The notes beneath the pieces were generated by a model. The model was not told the DNA's origin and ran no database searches. It saw only the letters and a program-made list of their open reading frames with translations. A stretch of 64,000 nt of DNA from Geodermatophilus siccatus. GTDB taxonomy: Bacteria; Actinomycetota; Actinomycetes; Mycobacteriales; Geodermatophilaceae. Below, in pieces: positions 7,933 through 16,402 of this stretch (the stretch's first letter is position 1; every line of letters starts with the position of its first letter). The position numbers were made by a program, and so were the translations under genes. Location: contig NZ_FNHE01000006.1 of NCBI RefSeq assembly GCF_900103785.1, positions 247,546 through 311,545 of the forward strand, given 5' to 3'.

Positions 7933-10278
7933 TCAGCCGTCGAGCGGGCGGGCCCCGAGGTGGGTGCGCAGCAGCGACAGCGCCGCCTGCTCGGGGTCGA
8001 CCGCCGGCTCGGGCTCCCGGTCGCCCCCGGCCCCCTCGGCGGCCCGTTCGGCCATGAGCTCGCTCGCCTCGGCCGCCTCCGCGGCCCGCGCCGCCTCGCG
8101 GGCGGCCTCCGGGGAGACGGTGCGGCCGGGCGCGGGCTGGCCGGCGCCCCCCACCACGACCTGCACCTTCCAGCGGACGCCGAGGAGCTCCTGCAGCGCC
8201 TGCCGGACGATGTCCTTGTTCAGGTCGTCGCCGAGCATCTTGGCCAGCGCCGGTGACGTGGCCGCGAGGGTGAGCACCCCGTTGGTGAGGTCCTGCACCT
8301 GGGCGCTCCTCAGCAGCGCCTCGGTCGTGCGCTTCTGCCCCCGCACGACCTTCAGCAGCTCGGGCCACACCCGGCGGACGTCGCCGGCGTCCAGGCTCCC
8401 GTCGCCGGCCGACTCGGGCGGGTTGGCCGTGACCACCGGCATCGGCTCGCTGCCGCGCGGTGCCGGCGAGGACTCCGCGGCGGCCCGCGGCGCCGACGTC
8501 GCGGCCGGGCGGGGCTGCTCGACCCGCGCCGCCGCGGCCGCGGCTGCGGCCGGCTGGGGCGGGTGCGGCCAGTCCTCGTCGTCGGTCGGCTCCGGCGGCA
8601 GCGGGATGTCCGGTTCCCCGACGGCGACGCGGGGTGGCCGCCGCTCCTCGGCCGCGGCCGGCGCGGGGGCCGCCGGGGCCGGGGCGCCGGGGCGGGACGG
8701 TGCGCCCGAGCCGGGCGGGGTGGTCTCCGGCCAGCCGTCGTCAGCCGGGACGGCGGGACGCGCGGGGGCGCCCGACCCCGGCTCGGCGGTCTGCGGCCAG
8801 CCGTCGTCGGCCGGCGGGCGGGCCGCGACCGGCTCGGGCCGGGTGGGCTCGGTACGCGCCGGCCCGGTCGGCTCCTGCTGGGCACGGGCGGGCTCCGGGC
8901 GGGCGGGCTCGGCGCGGGGAGGCTCGGGAGCGGGGCGCGGCGCCGGCTGTGCGGGCGTGCCCGGCGCCTGGGCGGCGACCTGCGACCTGCGCACGAACTC
9001 GCGCACGGGTCGGGCGGGCTGCTCGGGGGCGGTGTCGGCGGGCTCCGGCCGCGCCTCGCGGACCGGCGCGGCGGGACCGGCGGGCTCGGCCGTCGGCCGG
9101 CCGGCGTGCTCGCCGGCGATGGACATCCGCCGCTCGAGGCGCTCCAGCCGCTGCAGGGTGGCCACCTCCGAACCGTCGGTGGCCGGCAGCAGCATCCGGG
9201 CGCACACCAGCTCGAGCAGCAGCCGCGGGGCCGTCGTCCCGCGCATCTCGGTCAGGCCGGCGTGCACGGTGTCGGCCATCCGCGACAGCGTGGCCGAACC
9301 CAGCGCCTGGGCCTGGGAGCTCATCAGGTCCAGCCGGTCGGGCGGGCAGTCGAGCAGGCCGTTGCCCCCGGCGTCGGGGACGGCGTCGAGCACGATGAGG
9401 TCGCGCAGCCGGTCGAGCAGGTCGGTGGCGAAGCGGCGCGGGTCGTGCCCGGCCTCGACGACCCGGTCGACGGCGCGGAAGACGCCGGGCGCGTCGTGCG
9501 CGGCGAGGGCGTCGATCGTCTCGTCGAGCAGCGCGTCGTCGGTGACGCCGAGCAGGCCGACGGCGTCCTTGTAGGTGACGCCGTCGGACCCGGCACCGGC
9601 GAGCAGCTGGTCGAGGATGGACAGCGAGTCGCGGACCGAGCCGCCGCCGGCGCGCACCACCAGCGGGAAGACGGTCGGCTCGACCTGCACGCCCTCGGCG
9701 GCACAGGTCTTCTCCAGCAGGCCGCGCAGCGTCGTCGGCGGCACCAGGCGGAAGGGGTAGTGGTGCGTGCGCGAGCGGATGGTCGGCAGCACCTTGTCCG
9801 GCTCGGTGGTCGCGAAGACGAAGACGAGGAACTCCGGCGGCTCCTCGACCACCTTGAGCAGGGCGTTGAAGCCCTGCGTGGTGACCATGTGCGCCTCGTC
9901 GACGATGTAGACCTTGTAGCGGCTGTTCACCGGTGCGAAGAAGGCCCGCTCGCGCAGGTCGCGGGCATCGTCGACACCGCCGTGGCTGGCCGCGTCGATC
10001 TCGATGACGTCGATCGAGCCGGGGCCGTCGGGCGCCAGCGACACGCAGGACGTGCACACCCCGCAGGGGGTGGACGTCGGCCCCTGCTCGCAGTTCAGCG
10101 ACCGGGCGAGGATGCGCGCCGAGGAGGTCTTCCCGCAGCCCCGCGGGCCGCTGAACAGGTAGGCGTGGTTGATCCGCCCGCCGTCGACGGCGTTGACCAG
10201 CGGGGCGGTCACGTGCTCCTGCCCGACCACCTCGGCGAAGGTCGCCGGGCGGTACTTCCGGTAGAGCGCCAGAGCCAC
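7933..10278 (-). CDS. dnaX: DNA polymerase III subunit gamma/tau
   Basis: The 781-residue clamp-loader ATPase. The N-terminal AAA+ part has Walker A GPRGCGKT (residues 44-51), four zinc-ligand cysteines at 63, 72, 75 and 78, Walker B region VYIVDEAHM, the sensor/arginine-finger region FATTEPDKVLPTIRSRTHHYPF and the collar SVRDSLSILDQLLAG. Residues of about 390-620 are a long Pro/Ala/Glu-rich linker, and a C-terminal tau-like domain follows. No slippery site was evident for making a short gamma form. The ATG start MALALYRKYRPATFAEVVGQ is the family N-terminus. The usual ybaB-recR neighbours lie downstream but are separated by a two-gene insertion on the opposite strand. Confidence 0.97.
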   Translation of the reverse strand: MALALYRKYRPATFAEVVGQEHVTAPLVNAVDGGRINHAYLFSGPRGCGKTSSARILARSLNCEQGPTSTPCGVCTSCVSLAPDGPGSIDVIEIDAASHGGVDDARDLRERAFFAPVNSRYKVYIVDEAHMVTTQGFNALLKVVEEPPEFLVFVFATTEPDKVLPTIRSRTHHYPFRLVPPTTLRGLLEKTCAAEGVQVEPTVFPLVVRAGGGSVRDSLSILDQLLAGAGSDGVTYKDAVGLLGVTDDALLDETIDALAAHDAPGVFRAVDRVVEAGHDPRRFATDLLDRLRDLIVLDAVPDAGGNGLLDCPPDRLDLMSSQAQALGSATLSRMADTVHAGLTEMRGTTAPRLLLELVCARMLLPATDGSEVATLQRLERLERRMSIAGEHAGRPTAEPAGPAAPVREARPEPADTAPEQPARPVREFVRRSQVAAQAPGTPAQPAPRPAPEPPRAEPARPEPARAQQEPTGPARTEPTRPEPVAARPPADDGWPQTAEPGSGAPARPAVPADDGWPETTPPGSGAPSRPGAPAPAAPAPAAAEERRPPRVAVGEPDIPLPPEPTDDEDWPHPPQPAAAAAAAARVEQPRPAATSAPRAAAESSPAPRGSEPMPVVTANPPESAGDGSLDAGDVRRVWPELLKVVRGQKRTTEALLRSAQVQDLTNGVLTLAATSPALAKMLGDDLNKDIVRQALQELLGVRWKVQVVVGGAGQPAPGRTVSPEAAREAARAAEAAEASELMAERAAEGAGGDREPEPAVDPEQAALSLLRTHLGARPLDG

Positions 10279-10347
10279 GCAGGCAGGTTACGTGGAGGAG
10301 GCGACGGATCGGCGGACGCCGTTGCGGACCGGTCGCGGGGGCCCGGC

Positions 10348-10404
10348 GGCCCCTCCAGGGCACCGCCCCGAGCGCGCCAGGGGCGGGGAGGAGGGGGTCC
10401 CTCC
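10348..10404 (-). repeat. Dispersed hairpin element (between SRP RNA and dnaX)
   Basis: On the minus strand it reads GGAGGGACCCCCTCC, inner arms CCGCCCC/GGGGCGG, then GCCCTGGAGGGGCC, the same layout as the copies at 14960 and 31037. It lies downstream of the SRP RNA and upstream of dnaX, so it could terminate the RNA. Confidence 0.6.
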
Positions 10405-10488
10405 ACCGACCCGGACACGGGCAGCGGCTCCACGCAAGCCGGGAACGGCACCTGGCCGCGGTGCCGGCCGGTAGGCCGACAGAAAGCA

Positions 10489-10584
10489 GGGACCCCCCGC
10501 GCACCCGCCAGAGCCCGCTTATCCTTGCTGCCTTCCGGCCCTGGGGAGGTTCACAGGGTGACGCCACACGAGGGGTCTGCACCC
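10489..10584 (-). ncRNA. ffs: Signal recognition particle RNA (4.5S type)
   Basis: The minus strand carries the nearly universal SRP helix-8 sequence: GTGAACCTCCCCAGG, then GCCGGAAGGCAGCAAGG, then ATAAGC, on positions of about 10516-10555. Flanking arms pair to make one long hairpin (GGGTGCAGACCCC at the 5' end, GCGGGTGCGCGGGGGGTCCC at the 3' end). This is the short bacterial form without an Alu domain. The ends are estimated from the arms. Location just upstream of dnaX is common in actinobacteria. The RNA joins Ffh to target membrane proteins. Confidence 0.93.
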
Positions 10585-10784
10585 ACTGTAGAGGAAATCC
10601 CGCGCGGGCCGGTCGCCACCCCCGCTACCCTCCGCGCCATGACGCACCGGCACGTCCTCGTGCTGCCCCCGCCGCGCTCCTGACCCGGAGCACCGCGGGC
10701 TGACCCGATCCCGGCGCCAGACGCCGGGCCCCTGTGCCGTGCTCCGGACCGCCCCTCCCCGATCCGGACCCGCCCAGGAGCGTC

Positions 10785-11717
10785 GTGTTCACCACCCCTG
10801 CCGCGTCGCGCGGCTTCCCGTTCGTCGTCCTCGCCGCCCTCTTCTGGGGCACCTCCGGTGTGAGCGGCCGCATCGTGGCCGAGCGCACCGGCCTCGGCCC
10901 GCTGGACATCGCCTGGCACCGCATGGCCCTCGGCGCCGTCGTCCTGCTGGCCGGGTACCTGCTCACCCGGCGCCGCGACCAGTCGGCCGCCGTCCCGCTG
11001 ACCCGCCCGCTCGCCGTCCGACTGGCCCTGGTCGCCGCCGGGCTGGCGGTCTACCAGCTGGCCTACTTCGCCGCCGTGGCCACAGCCGGGGTCAGCGTCG
11101 CCACGCTCGTCGCGCTCGGCCTGGCGCCGCTGCTCATCGCGCTCGGGGGGACGGCGCTCGGCGCCGGGCGGCCGGACCGCGCCACCGCCACCGCCCTCGC
11201 CGTGGCGCTCGTGGGCCTCGTGCTGCTCGTCGGGGTGACCGCCGGCGCCTCGGCCGGGACGGCGGTGCTGCTGGGCGCGCTGCTGGCGTGCGGGTCGGCC
11301 CTGGGCTACGCGGTCGTCACGCTGGCCGCCGGGGACGTCCCGGCCGGCGTCCCGGTGACCCTGGTCGGCTTCGGGGGCGGTGCGCTGCTGCTGACGCCGG
11401 TCGCCCTGACCGCGGGTCTGGACCTCACCGGCGACCCCGTGGCGCTCGCGACGCTGCTCTACCTCGGGGCCGTGCCGAGCGCCGCGGCCTACGTGCTGTT
11501 CTTCCGCGGGCTGCGGACGGTGCCCGGCGCGGTCGCCGGCATCGTCACGCTGCTGGAGCCGGTGACGGCGACGGCGCTGGCCACGGCGATCCTCGGCGAG
11601 CTGCTGCCGCTCGGGGCGCTGGCCGGCGGGGTGCTGGTGCTGGCCGCCGTGGCCGGGCTGTACCTGCGGCGTCCGGCAGCAGCCGAGCACGAGGCCGTGG
11701 CGGAGCCGCGCGGCTGA
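10785..11717 (+). CDS. EamA/DMT-superfamily transporter
   Basis: A 310-residue membrane protein of the drug/metabolite transporter superfamily, with about ten hydrophobic helices in two EamA repeats. The first begins FVVLAALFWGTSGVSGRI; the second includes LYLGAVPSAAAYVLFFRGLR and VTLLEPVTATALATAILGE, both typical. These export or import small metabolites, and the substrate cannot be predicted. The GTG at 10785 was chosen because CAGGAG lies four bases upstream. It is a single-gene unit on the plus strand. Confidence 0.9.
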   Translation: MFTTPAASRGFPFVVLAALFWGTSGVSGRIVAERTGLGPLDIAWHRMALGAVVLLAGYLLTRRRDQSAAVPLTRPLAVRLALVAAGLAVYQLAYFAAVATAGVSVATLVALGLAPLLIALGGTALGAGRPDRATATALAVALVGLVLLVGVTAGASAGTAVLLGALLACGSALGYAVVTLAAGDVPAGVPVTLVGFGGGALLLTPVALTAGLDLTGDPVALATLLYLGAVPSAAAYVLFFRGLRTVPGAVAGIVTLLEPVTATALATAILGELLPLGALAGGVLVLAAVAGLYLRRPAAAEHEAVAEPRG

Positions 11718-11859
11718 ACCGCCCGGGGACGACGGAGGCCGGCACGCGGCCGCGGCACGGCGGAGACGGGGCCGGCGCAGGGGTCGGCGGCGGATACTGT
11801 CCTCGCCGCATCCGGCATCCGGATCGCGGATCCGGGCGGCGCCGACCCGGGAGGTCGAC

Positions 11860-12504
11860 ATGACCGAGGTTCCGCAGTGGCGCCTGGTGGGCGACTGGTT
11901 CGACGTCTGCAGCTGCACCGTTCCCTGCCCCTGCACCTTCGCTCAGCCGCCCACGAACGACCACTGCCAGGGGGTGCTGGCCTGGCACATCCGGGACGGC
12001 CGGTTCGGGGAAGTGCGGCTGGACGGCCTCAACGTGCTCGGCGTCGCGGAGTTCGAGGGCAACGTCTGGGCCGAGGCCGACGTGGCGATGGGCATGTTCG
12101 TCGACGACCGCGCCGACGAGGCCCAGCAGCGTGCACTGCAGGCCGTCTTCGGTGGCGAGGCGGGCGGCTGGCCGGCGGCGTTCGCGCAGCTGGTCAACGA
12201 CGCGCGGGGCGTGACGCTGGCGCCGATCACCGTCGAGGTGGCCGGGGACCTGAGCACCTTCCGCGCCGAGGTGCCCGGACGCGTGCTGGCCTCGGCCGAG
12301 GCGCTCACCGGCCCGACCACCCCACCGGGGGCGCGCGTGCAGCTGCACAACGCGCCGGGCGCCGAGGTCGGCCCCGGGCAGGTCGCCACCTGGGCGGTCG
12401 GGACGAGCGAACGGGTGGACGTCCCCGACTTCGGGTTCACCTGGGAGTGGGGGAACCGGTCGTCGAAGCACTTCCCGTTCGACTGGCACGGACCGGACGA
12501 GTGA
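11860..12504 (+). CDS. DUF1326 domain protein
   Basis: 214 residues with the DUF1326 pattern: WRLVGDWFDVCSCTVPCPCTF at the N-terminus (four clustered Cys), then NDHCQGVLAWHIRDGRFGEVRLDGLNV. The function of the family is unknown; the Cys cluster suggests metal or redox chemistry, which is inference. No partner gene is adjacent. The ATG follows GGGAGG. A strong terminator-like hairpin lies 56 bases after the stop. Confidence 0.88.
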   Translation: MTEVPQWRLVGDWFDVCSCTVPCPCTFAQPPTNDHCQGVLAWHIRDGRFGEVRLDGLNVLGVAEFEGNVWAEADVAMGMFVDDRADEAQQRALQAVFGGEAGGWPAAFAQLVNDARGVTLAPITVEVAGDLSTFRAEVPGRVLASAEALTGPTTPPGARVQLHNAPGAEVGPGQVATWAVGTSERVDVPDFGFTWEWGNRSSKHFPFDWHGPDE

Positions 12505-12559
12505 CCGTTCGTCGCCACGGCCGTCGACCTGCGGCGGCATGCACCCCCGGATGCGCGTG

Positions 12560-12597
12560 AGGCCCCGCCGGCACCCTCGATGGGGCCGGCGGGGCCT
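12560..12597. terminator. Terminator-like hairpin
   Basis: Perfect 13-bp arms AGGCCCCGCCGGC (12560-12572) and GCCGGCGGGGCCT (12585-12597) with a 12-base loop. It sits between the DUF1326 gene and the convergent tRNA-Ser, so it may end transcripts from both sides. It lacks a U-tract, as is common in high-GC actinobacteria. Confidence 0.75.
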
Positions 12598-12637
12598 CTC
12601 GTGCTGCGGCCGGTGACCAGCGGTCGGCCCCGGGCGG

Positions 12638-12722
12638 CGGAGGATGGGAGATTCGAACTCCCGAGGGGTTGCCCCCAACCCGCTTTCCAAGCGAGCGCCA
12701 TAGGCCACTAGGCGAATCCTCC
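12638..12722 (-). tRNA. tRNA-Ser (anticodon GGA)
   Basis: The cloverleaf on the minus strand has acceptor arms GGAGGAT/ATCCTCC, anticodon loop TTGGAAA with GGA, a long variable arm as expected for serine, T-loop GTTCGAATC, and discriminator G. No CCA is encoded. Confidence 0.96.
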
Positions 12723-12887
12723 AACTGCGCCCGCCAGGATACCGGTCCTCGCACGGCCGGTCGCCCGCGGCACCCGGCGTGGCGCACCGACCGAGGCGCG
12801 ACCGGGGTGGTTACGCCTCGGCCAGGTGGGGCACGCTGCACCGGACGTCGAACCACCGCTACGCGCGACGACAGGAGATCAGCCCCC

Positions 12888-13235
12888 ATGGACGAGACCG
12901 ACCGGCTCCGGCCCGACGTCGTGGAGGCGATCGTCGCGGTCCTCAAGGGAGCCGACCCCTCCGAGCTGCCGGCCTCGGCGACCAAGGAGGAGAAGGACGC
13001 CGCCAAGGACCGGTACCTCTCGGAGTTCGTCGCCGAGCGCAGCAAGCGCGACCGGCAGACGCGCGCCTGGGAGCTGCTGCTGACCCGCAGCTACGACGAG
13101 CCCCCGACCTGGCAGCGTCTGTTCGACGACCTGTCCGCCGACGTGGTCGAGGAGCTCGGCGAGCTCTACGACGTCCTGCCCGCGGGTGCTCAGGAGGAGT
13201 ACGCCCGCCGGTACGGCGTCCCGAGCGGCGTCTGA
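12888..13235 (+). CDS. Hypothetical protein, charged and helical
   Basis: 115 residues, not recognised. It is rich in Asp, Glu, Lys and Arg and probably all-helical (for example KEEKDAAKDRYLSEFVAERSKRDRQ and LSADVVEELGELYDVLP), with no membrane segment or signal peptide. The ATG follows AGGAGA at a good distance. Codon usage and third-position GC match its neighbours, which supports a real gene. It ends 40 bases before the kinase gene, so the two may be co-transcribed. Confidence 0.75.
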   Translation: MDETDRLRPDVVEAIVAVLKGADPSELPASATKEEKDAAKDRYLSEFVAERSKRDRQTRAWELLLTRSYDEPPTWQRLFDDLSADVVEELGELYDVLPAGAQEEYARRYGVPSGV

Positions 13236-13275
13236 CCGCGGCTCCGGTGCCGGCGGCGGACGAGGGGGACACACC

Positions 13276-14958
13276 GTGAGCAGACCCGGCCACCTCGTGG
13301 CCGGGCGATACCGCCTGGTCGAGCGCGTCGGCGGGGGCGGCATGGGTGCCGTCTGGCGGGCCTCCGACGAGCTGCTCGGGCGCCAGGTCGCCGTCAAGCA
13401 GGTGCTGCCGCCCCCGACCGCCGACGAGACCGTCATCGCCCAGCAGCGCCAGCGGGCGCTGCGCGAGGGCCGGATCGCCGCGCGGCTGTCCCACCCGCAC
13501 GCCGTCGCCGTCTATGACGTCGCCCTCGAGGACGGCGCGCCGTGGCTGGTGATGGAGTACCTGCCCTCCCGCAGCCTGGCCGAGGTGCTGCACGAGGACG
13601 GCGTCCTGCCGGTCGACCAGGTGGCGCAGATCGGCGCCCAGGTGGCCGACGCGCTGGCCGCCACGCACGCCGCGGGCATCGTGCACCGCGACGTGAAGCC
13701 GGCCAACGTGCTCATCGGGCGCGGACCGCGGGTCGAGGGCCTGGTCAAGATCACCGACTTCGGCATCTCGCACGCCAGCGACGACGTGACGCTCACCCAG
13801 ACCGGCCAGATCACCGGCACGCCCGCCTTCCTCGCCCCCGAGGTCGCGCGCGGCGGGGAGGTGACGCCGGAGAGCGACGTCTTCTCGCTCGGCGCGACGC
13901 TCTACACCTGCCTGGAGGGCCAGCCGCCGTTCGGCATGGACGACAACGCCCTCCGGCTGCTGCACCGCGTCGCGGGCAGCGAGGTCATCCCGCCGCGCCG
14001 GGCCGGCTCGATGACCGGCACGCTCACCCGGATGCTGGCCGCCGACCCGGCGGACCGGCCGACGACGACGGAGGTCCGCGACGCGCTCGCCCGCCTCGCC
14101 GTCGGCCGGGACGGGGACCCCACCACGGTCCTGCTGGCGCGCACGAAGCTGCGGTCCTCCACGAACCGGGCGCGGACGGAGGAGATGGGCACCGGGGCGC
14201 TGCCCGCCGCCGGTGCGGGCGCTGCCGCCGCGGCCGCCGTCGGCGACCCGGGCACCGCCGTCCAGGACGTGCCCGCCGGGCCGCCCACCCCGGCTCCGCC
14301 GACGGCGGCACCCGCCGCCGCGGAGCGCCCACGACAGCCGAGGCGGCGGCGCGGGCCGGCGCTGGCCGCGCTCCTGGTGCTCGCCGTCCTGCTGGCCGGC
14401 GGCGCCTTCTGGCTGACCACCCGCGGCGACGCCGGGACCAGCGCCGACGCCGGGACCGGCCCCGAGGCCCCCGCCGCGTCGTCCGCGCCCGCCGACGACG
14501 CCAGCCCCCCGGCGGAGCGGCCCTCCCCCACGCCGGAGCCCTCCACGCCGGAGCCCTCCACGGCGGAGCCCTCCACGGCGGAACCGACGCCGTCGGCCAC
14601 CGAGGAGGGCCCGACGAGCGAGCCGTTGTCCGGCGAGCCGGAGCAGGTCGTCGAGCAGACCCTGGACCGGTACTACGGCCTGCTGCCCGACGACCCCGAC
14701 GCCGCCTACGACCTGACCGGCCCGTACCTGCGGTCCCAGGCCGGCCCCGGCTACTACCGCGGCTTCTGGGAGCCCTGGGCGGAGGTGGAGCTGCGCGACG
14801 TGCGGGAGGTGCGGCAGGACGGGGCCGGCGTCATCACCGCGACCACCGAGGTCCGGTTCACCGGGGACGACGGCCACGAGCAGACCGAGACGCACCAGAT
14901 CCGCCTCGTGCAGGACGACGACGGCGACTGGCTGGTCGACATGGACCTGCTCGCCTGA
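13276..14958 (+). CDS. Transmembrane Ser/Thr protein kinase (PknB-like)
   Basis: A 560-residue receptor-type Hanks kinase. The kinase domain (about 10-280) has the Gly loop VGGGGMGAVW (18-27), Lys41 in VAVKQ, catalytic loop HRDVKPAN, DFG in KITDFGISH and an activation segment TGTPAFLAPEVA. A Pro/Ala-rich juxtamembrane part leads to one membrane helix (PALAALLVLAVLLAGGAFWL). Outside is a short Ser/Thr/Pro/Glu repeat ([18 protein letters not shown]), then a small C-terminal domain resembling NTF2-like or sensor folds (YYGLLPDDPDAAYDLTGPYLR). There are no PASTA repeats, so the ligand differs from PknB. The GTG at 13276 follows GAGGGGG. Confidence 0.93.
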   Translation: MSRPGHLVAGRYRLVERVGGGGMGAVWRASDELLGRQVAVKQVLPPPTADETVIAQQRQRALREGRIAARLSHPHAVAVYDVALEDGAPWLVMEYLPSRSLAEVLHEDGVLPVDQVAQIGAQVADALAATHAAGIVHRDVKPANVLIGRGPRVEGLVKITDFGISHASDDVTLTQTGQITGTPAFLAPEVARGGEVTPESDVFSLGATLYTCLEGQPPFGMDDNALRLLHRVAGSEVIPPRRAGSMTGTLTRMLAADPADRPTTTEVRDALARLAVGRDGDPTTVLLARTKLRSSTNRARTEEMGTGALPAAGAGAAAAAAVGDPGTAVQDVPAGPPTPAPPTAAPAAAERPRQPRRRRGPALAALLVLAVLLAGGAFWLTTRGDAGTSADAGTGPEAPAASSAPADDASPPAERPSPTPEPSTPEPSTAEPSTAEPTPSATEEGPTSEPLSGEPEQVVEQTLDRYYGLLPDDPDAAYDLTGPYLRSQAGPGYYRGFWEPWAEVELRDVREVRQDGAGVITATTEVRFTGDDGHEQTETHQIRLVQDDDGDWLVDMDLLA

Positions 14959-14959
14959 T

Positions 14960-15016
14960 GGAGGACCCCGTCCTCCCCGCCCCTCGCAGGTCCGGGGCGG
15001 TGCCCTGGACGGGGCC
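14960..15016 (+). repeat. Dispersed hairpin element (behind the kinase gene)
   Basis: It begins two bases after the kinase stop. Outer arms are GGACCCCGTCC and GGACGGGGCC; inner arms are CCGCCCC and GGGGCGG. Nearly the same sequence occurs at 31037. Likely doubles as terminator. Confidence 0.65.
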
Positions 15017-15064
15017 AGGACCACGACGGCGGCGCCCCGGAGGCGGGACGCCGCCGTCGATCTG

Positions 15065-15149
15065 CGGTGGCGGTGGGATTTGAACCCACGGAGGCTTGCA
15101 CCTCACACGCTTTCGAGGCGTGCTCCTTCGGCCGCTCGGACACGCCACC
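15065..15149 (-). tRNA. tRNA-Ser (anticodon CGA)
   Basis: The minus-strand cloverleaf has acceptor arms GGTGGCG/CGCCACC, anticodon loop CTCGAAA with CGA, a long variable arm, T-loop GTTCAAATC and discriminator G. It lies directly downstream of tadA. Confidence 0.96.
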
Positions 15150-15159
15150 GTCGAACAGA

Positions 15160-15624
15160 CTACAGGCCCCGCTGACGACGGAAGAACGCGCGTAGGAGCG
15201 TGGCGGACTCCTCGGCCCGGACCCCGCCGGTGACCTGCGGTCGGTGGTTGAGCCGGCGGTCGCGGACGACGTCCCACAGCGAGCCGGCCGCACCCGCCTT
15301 GGGGTCGTCGGCGCCGTAGACGATCCGCTCCACGCGGGCGAGCACGCCGGCGCCGGCGCACATGGTGCAGGGCTCGAGGGTGACCACGAGCGTCGTCCCG
15401 GTCAGGCGCCAGCCGTCGCCGTGCACCCGCGCGGCGGCGCGCAGCGCCAGGACCTCGGCGTGCGCGGTCGGGTCGCCCCGCTTCTCCCGCTCGTTGGCGG
15501 CCTCGGCGAGCACGGTGCCGTCCGGCCCGAGGACGACGGCGCCGATGGGCGTGTCGCCCCACTCGACGGCGGCCGCGGCCAGCTCGAGCGCGCGACCCAT
15601 GGCGGCGTCGACGTCGGTGCTCAC
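15160..15624 (-). CDS. tadA: tRNA adenosine(34) deaminase TadA
   Basis: A 154-residue zinc enzyme that converts A34 to inosine in the ACG anticodon of tRNA-Arg; that tRNA is present in this window at 43036-43108. The deaminase signature is complete: HAEVLAL (zinc His and catalytic Glu) and PCTMCAGA (zinc Cys pair). The GTG at 15624 follows GGGAGG. The C-terminus RAEESATLLRAFFRRQR is typical. It lies downstream of a HAD gene and the TadA-associated protein gene, but a 24-bp hairpin separates them, so it may have its own promoter. Confidence 0.95.
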   Translation of the reverse strand: MSTDVDAAMGRALELAAAAVEWGDTPIGAVVLGPDGTVLAEAANEREKRGDPTAHAEVLALRAAARVHGDGWRLTGTTLVVTLEPCTMCAGAGVLARVERIVYGADDPKAGAAGSLWDVVRDRRLNHRPQVTGGVRAEESATLLRAFFRRQRGL

Positions 15625-15659
15625 CGCGCCTCCCCCGGGGAGACGGCCACCGACCTGGT

Positions 15660-15713
15660 CCCCGGGGAGTCGGGCGCTGCTTCCCCAGCGAAGCAGCGCC
15701 CGACTCTCCGGGG
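15660..15713. repeat. Long near-perfect palindrome, terminator-like
   Basis: Two 24-base arms (15660-15683 and 15690-15713) pair with a single G/A mismatch around a six-base loop CCCAGC. It lies in the 118-bp gap between the HAD gene and tadA, both on the minus strand. It could terminate the upstream operon or be a mobile palindrome. The arm core is AGTCGGGCGCTGCTTC. Confidence 0.75.
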
Positions 15714-15742
15714 GGAGACCTGGGGCGGGGGCGGGGGCGGGG

Positions 15743-16402
15743 TCACGAGGCAGCGCCGTCCCGCAGCTCGATGCCGACCAGCGCCGACAGCTCGTCCAGC
15801 GCGACGGCGGGGTCGACGACCTTGATCGTGTGCATGCCCATCGCGCGCGCGGGCTTGAGGTTGATGCCGAGGTCGTCGAGGTAGGCGCAGTCGGAGGGGG
15901 CGAGGTCGCGGCCGACCGCCTCCGAGAGCCGGGCCAGGGCGCGGCGGTAGATCTCCGGCTCGGGCTTGCGCACGCCCTCCACCGAGGACTCCACCACCGC
16001 GTCGAACAGCTCCAGCAGCTCCCCCAGCCGGCCGGTGCGCTCCATCGGGGCCACGTTGTTCGACAGCAGCGCCAGCGGCACACCCGCCGCCCGCAGCCGC
16101 CGCACCGCCTCGACCACCTGCGGGCGCAGCTCGCCGGCCAGGGCGGCCAGCACCCGCCGGGCGTCGAGCCGGTGTCCCGCGGCCAGCGCCTCGGCCTCGA
16201 AGGCGTCGGTGAAGCCGGCGGCGTCGAGCTCGTTGCGCTCGAAGCGGGCCCAGGCGTTGGTGTCGGGGTCGGTGCTGTTGAGCCGCACGATGAGGCCCTC
16301 GGGCAGCCCCGCCTCGGCCTCGTAGGCGGTGAAGGCGGTCATCGGGCTCTCGGTGATCACCCCGCCGAGGTCGAAGACCACAGCGGTCGCCACGGCGGTC
16401 AC
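15743..16402 (-). CDS. HAD-family hydrolase
   Basis: A 219-residue haloacid-dehalogenase-type phosphatase. Motif I is VVFDLGGVITES (nucleophile Asp), motif II is LALLSNN, the motif III Lys is in GVRKPEPEIYRRAL, and motif IV is CAYLDDLGINLKPARAMGM. The pattern matches the epoxide-hydrolase-like / phosphoglycolate-like branch; the substrate is not predictable. The GTG at 16402 overlaps the upstream stop (GTGA). It forms a tight operon with the TadA-associated protein and the O-methyltransferase. Confidence 0.9.
   Translation of the reverse strand: MTAVATAVVFDLGGVITESPMTAFTAYEAEAGLPEGLIVRLNSTDPDTNAWARFERNELDAAGFTDAFEAEALAAGHRLDARRVLAALAGELRPQVVEAVRRLRAAGVPLALLSNNVAPMERTGRLGELLELFDAVVESSVEGVRKPEPEIYRRALARLSEAVGRDLAPSDCAYLDDLGINLKPARAMGMHTIKVVDPAVALDELSALVGIELRDGAAS

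Noticed and set aside
10279..10488. Candidate extra gene between dnaX and the SRP RNA
   Set aside because: Only short, biased frames; a hairpin element and probable promoter account for the gap.
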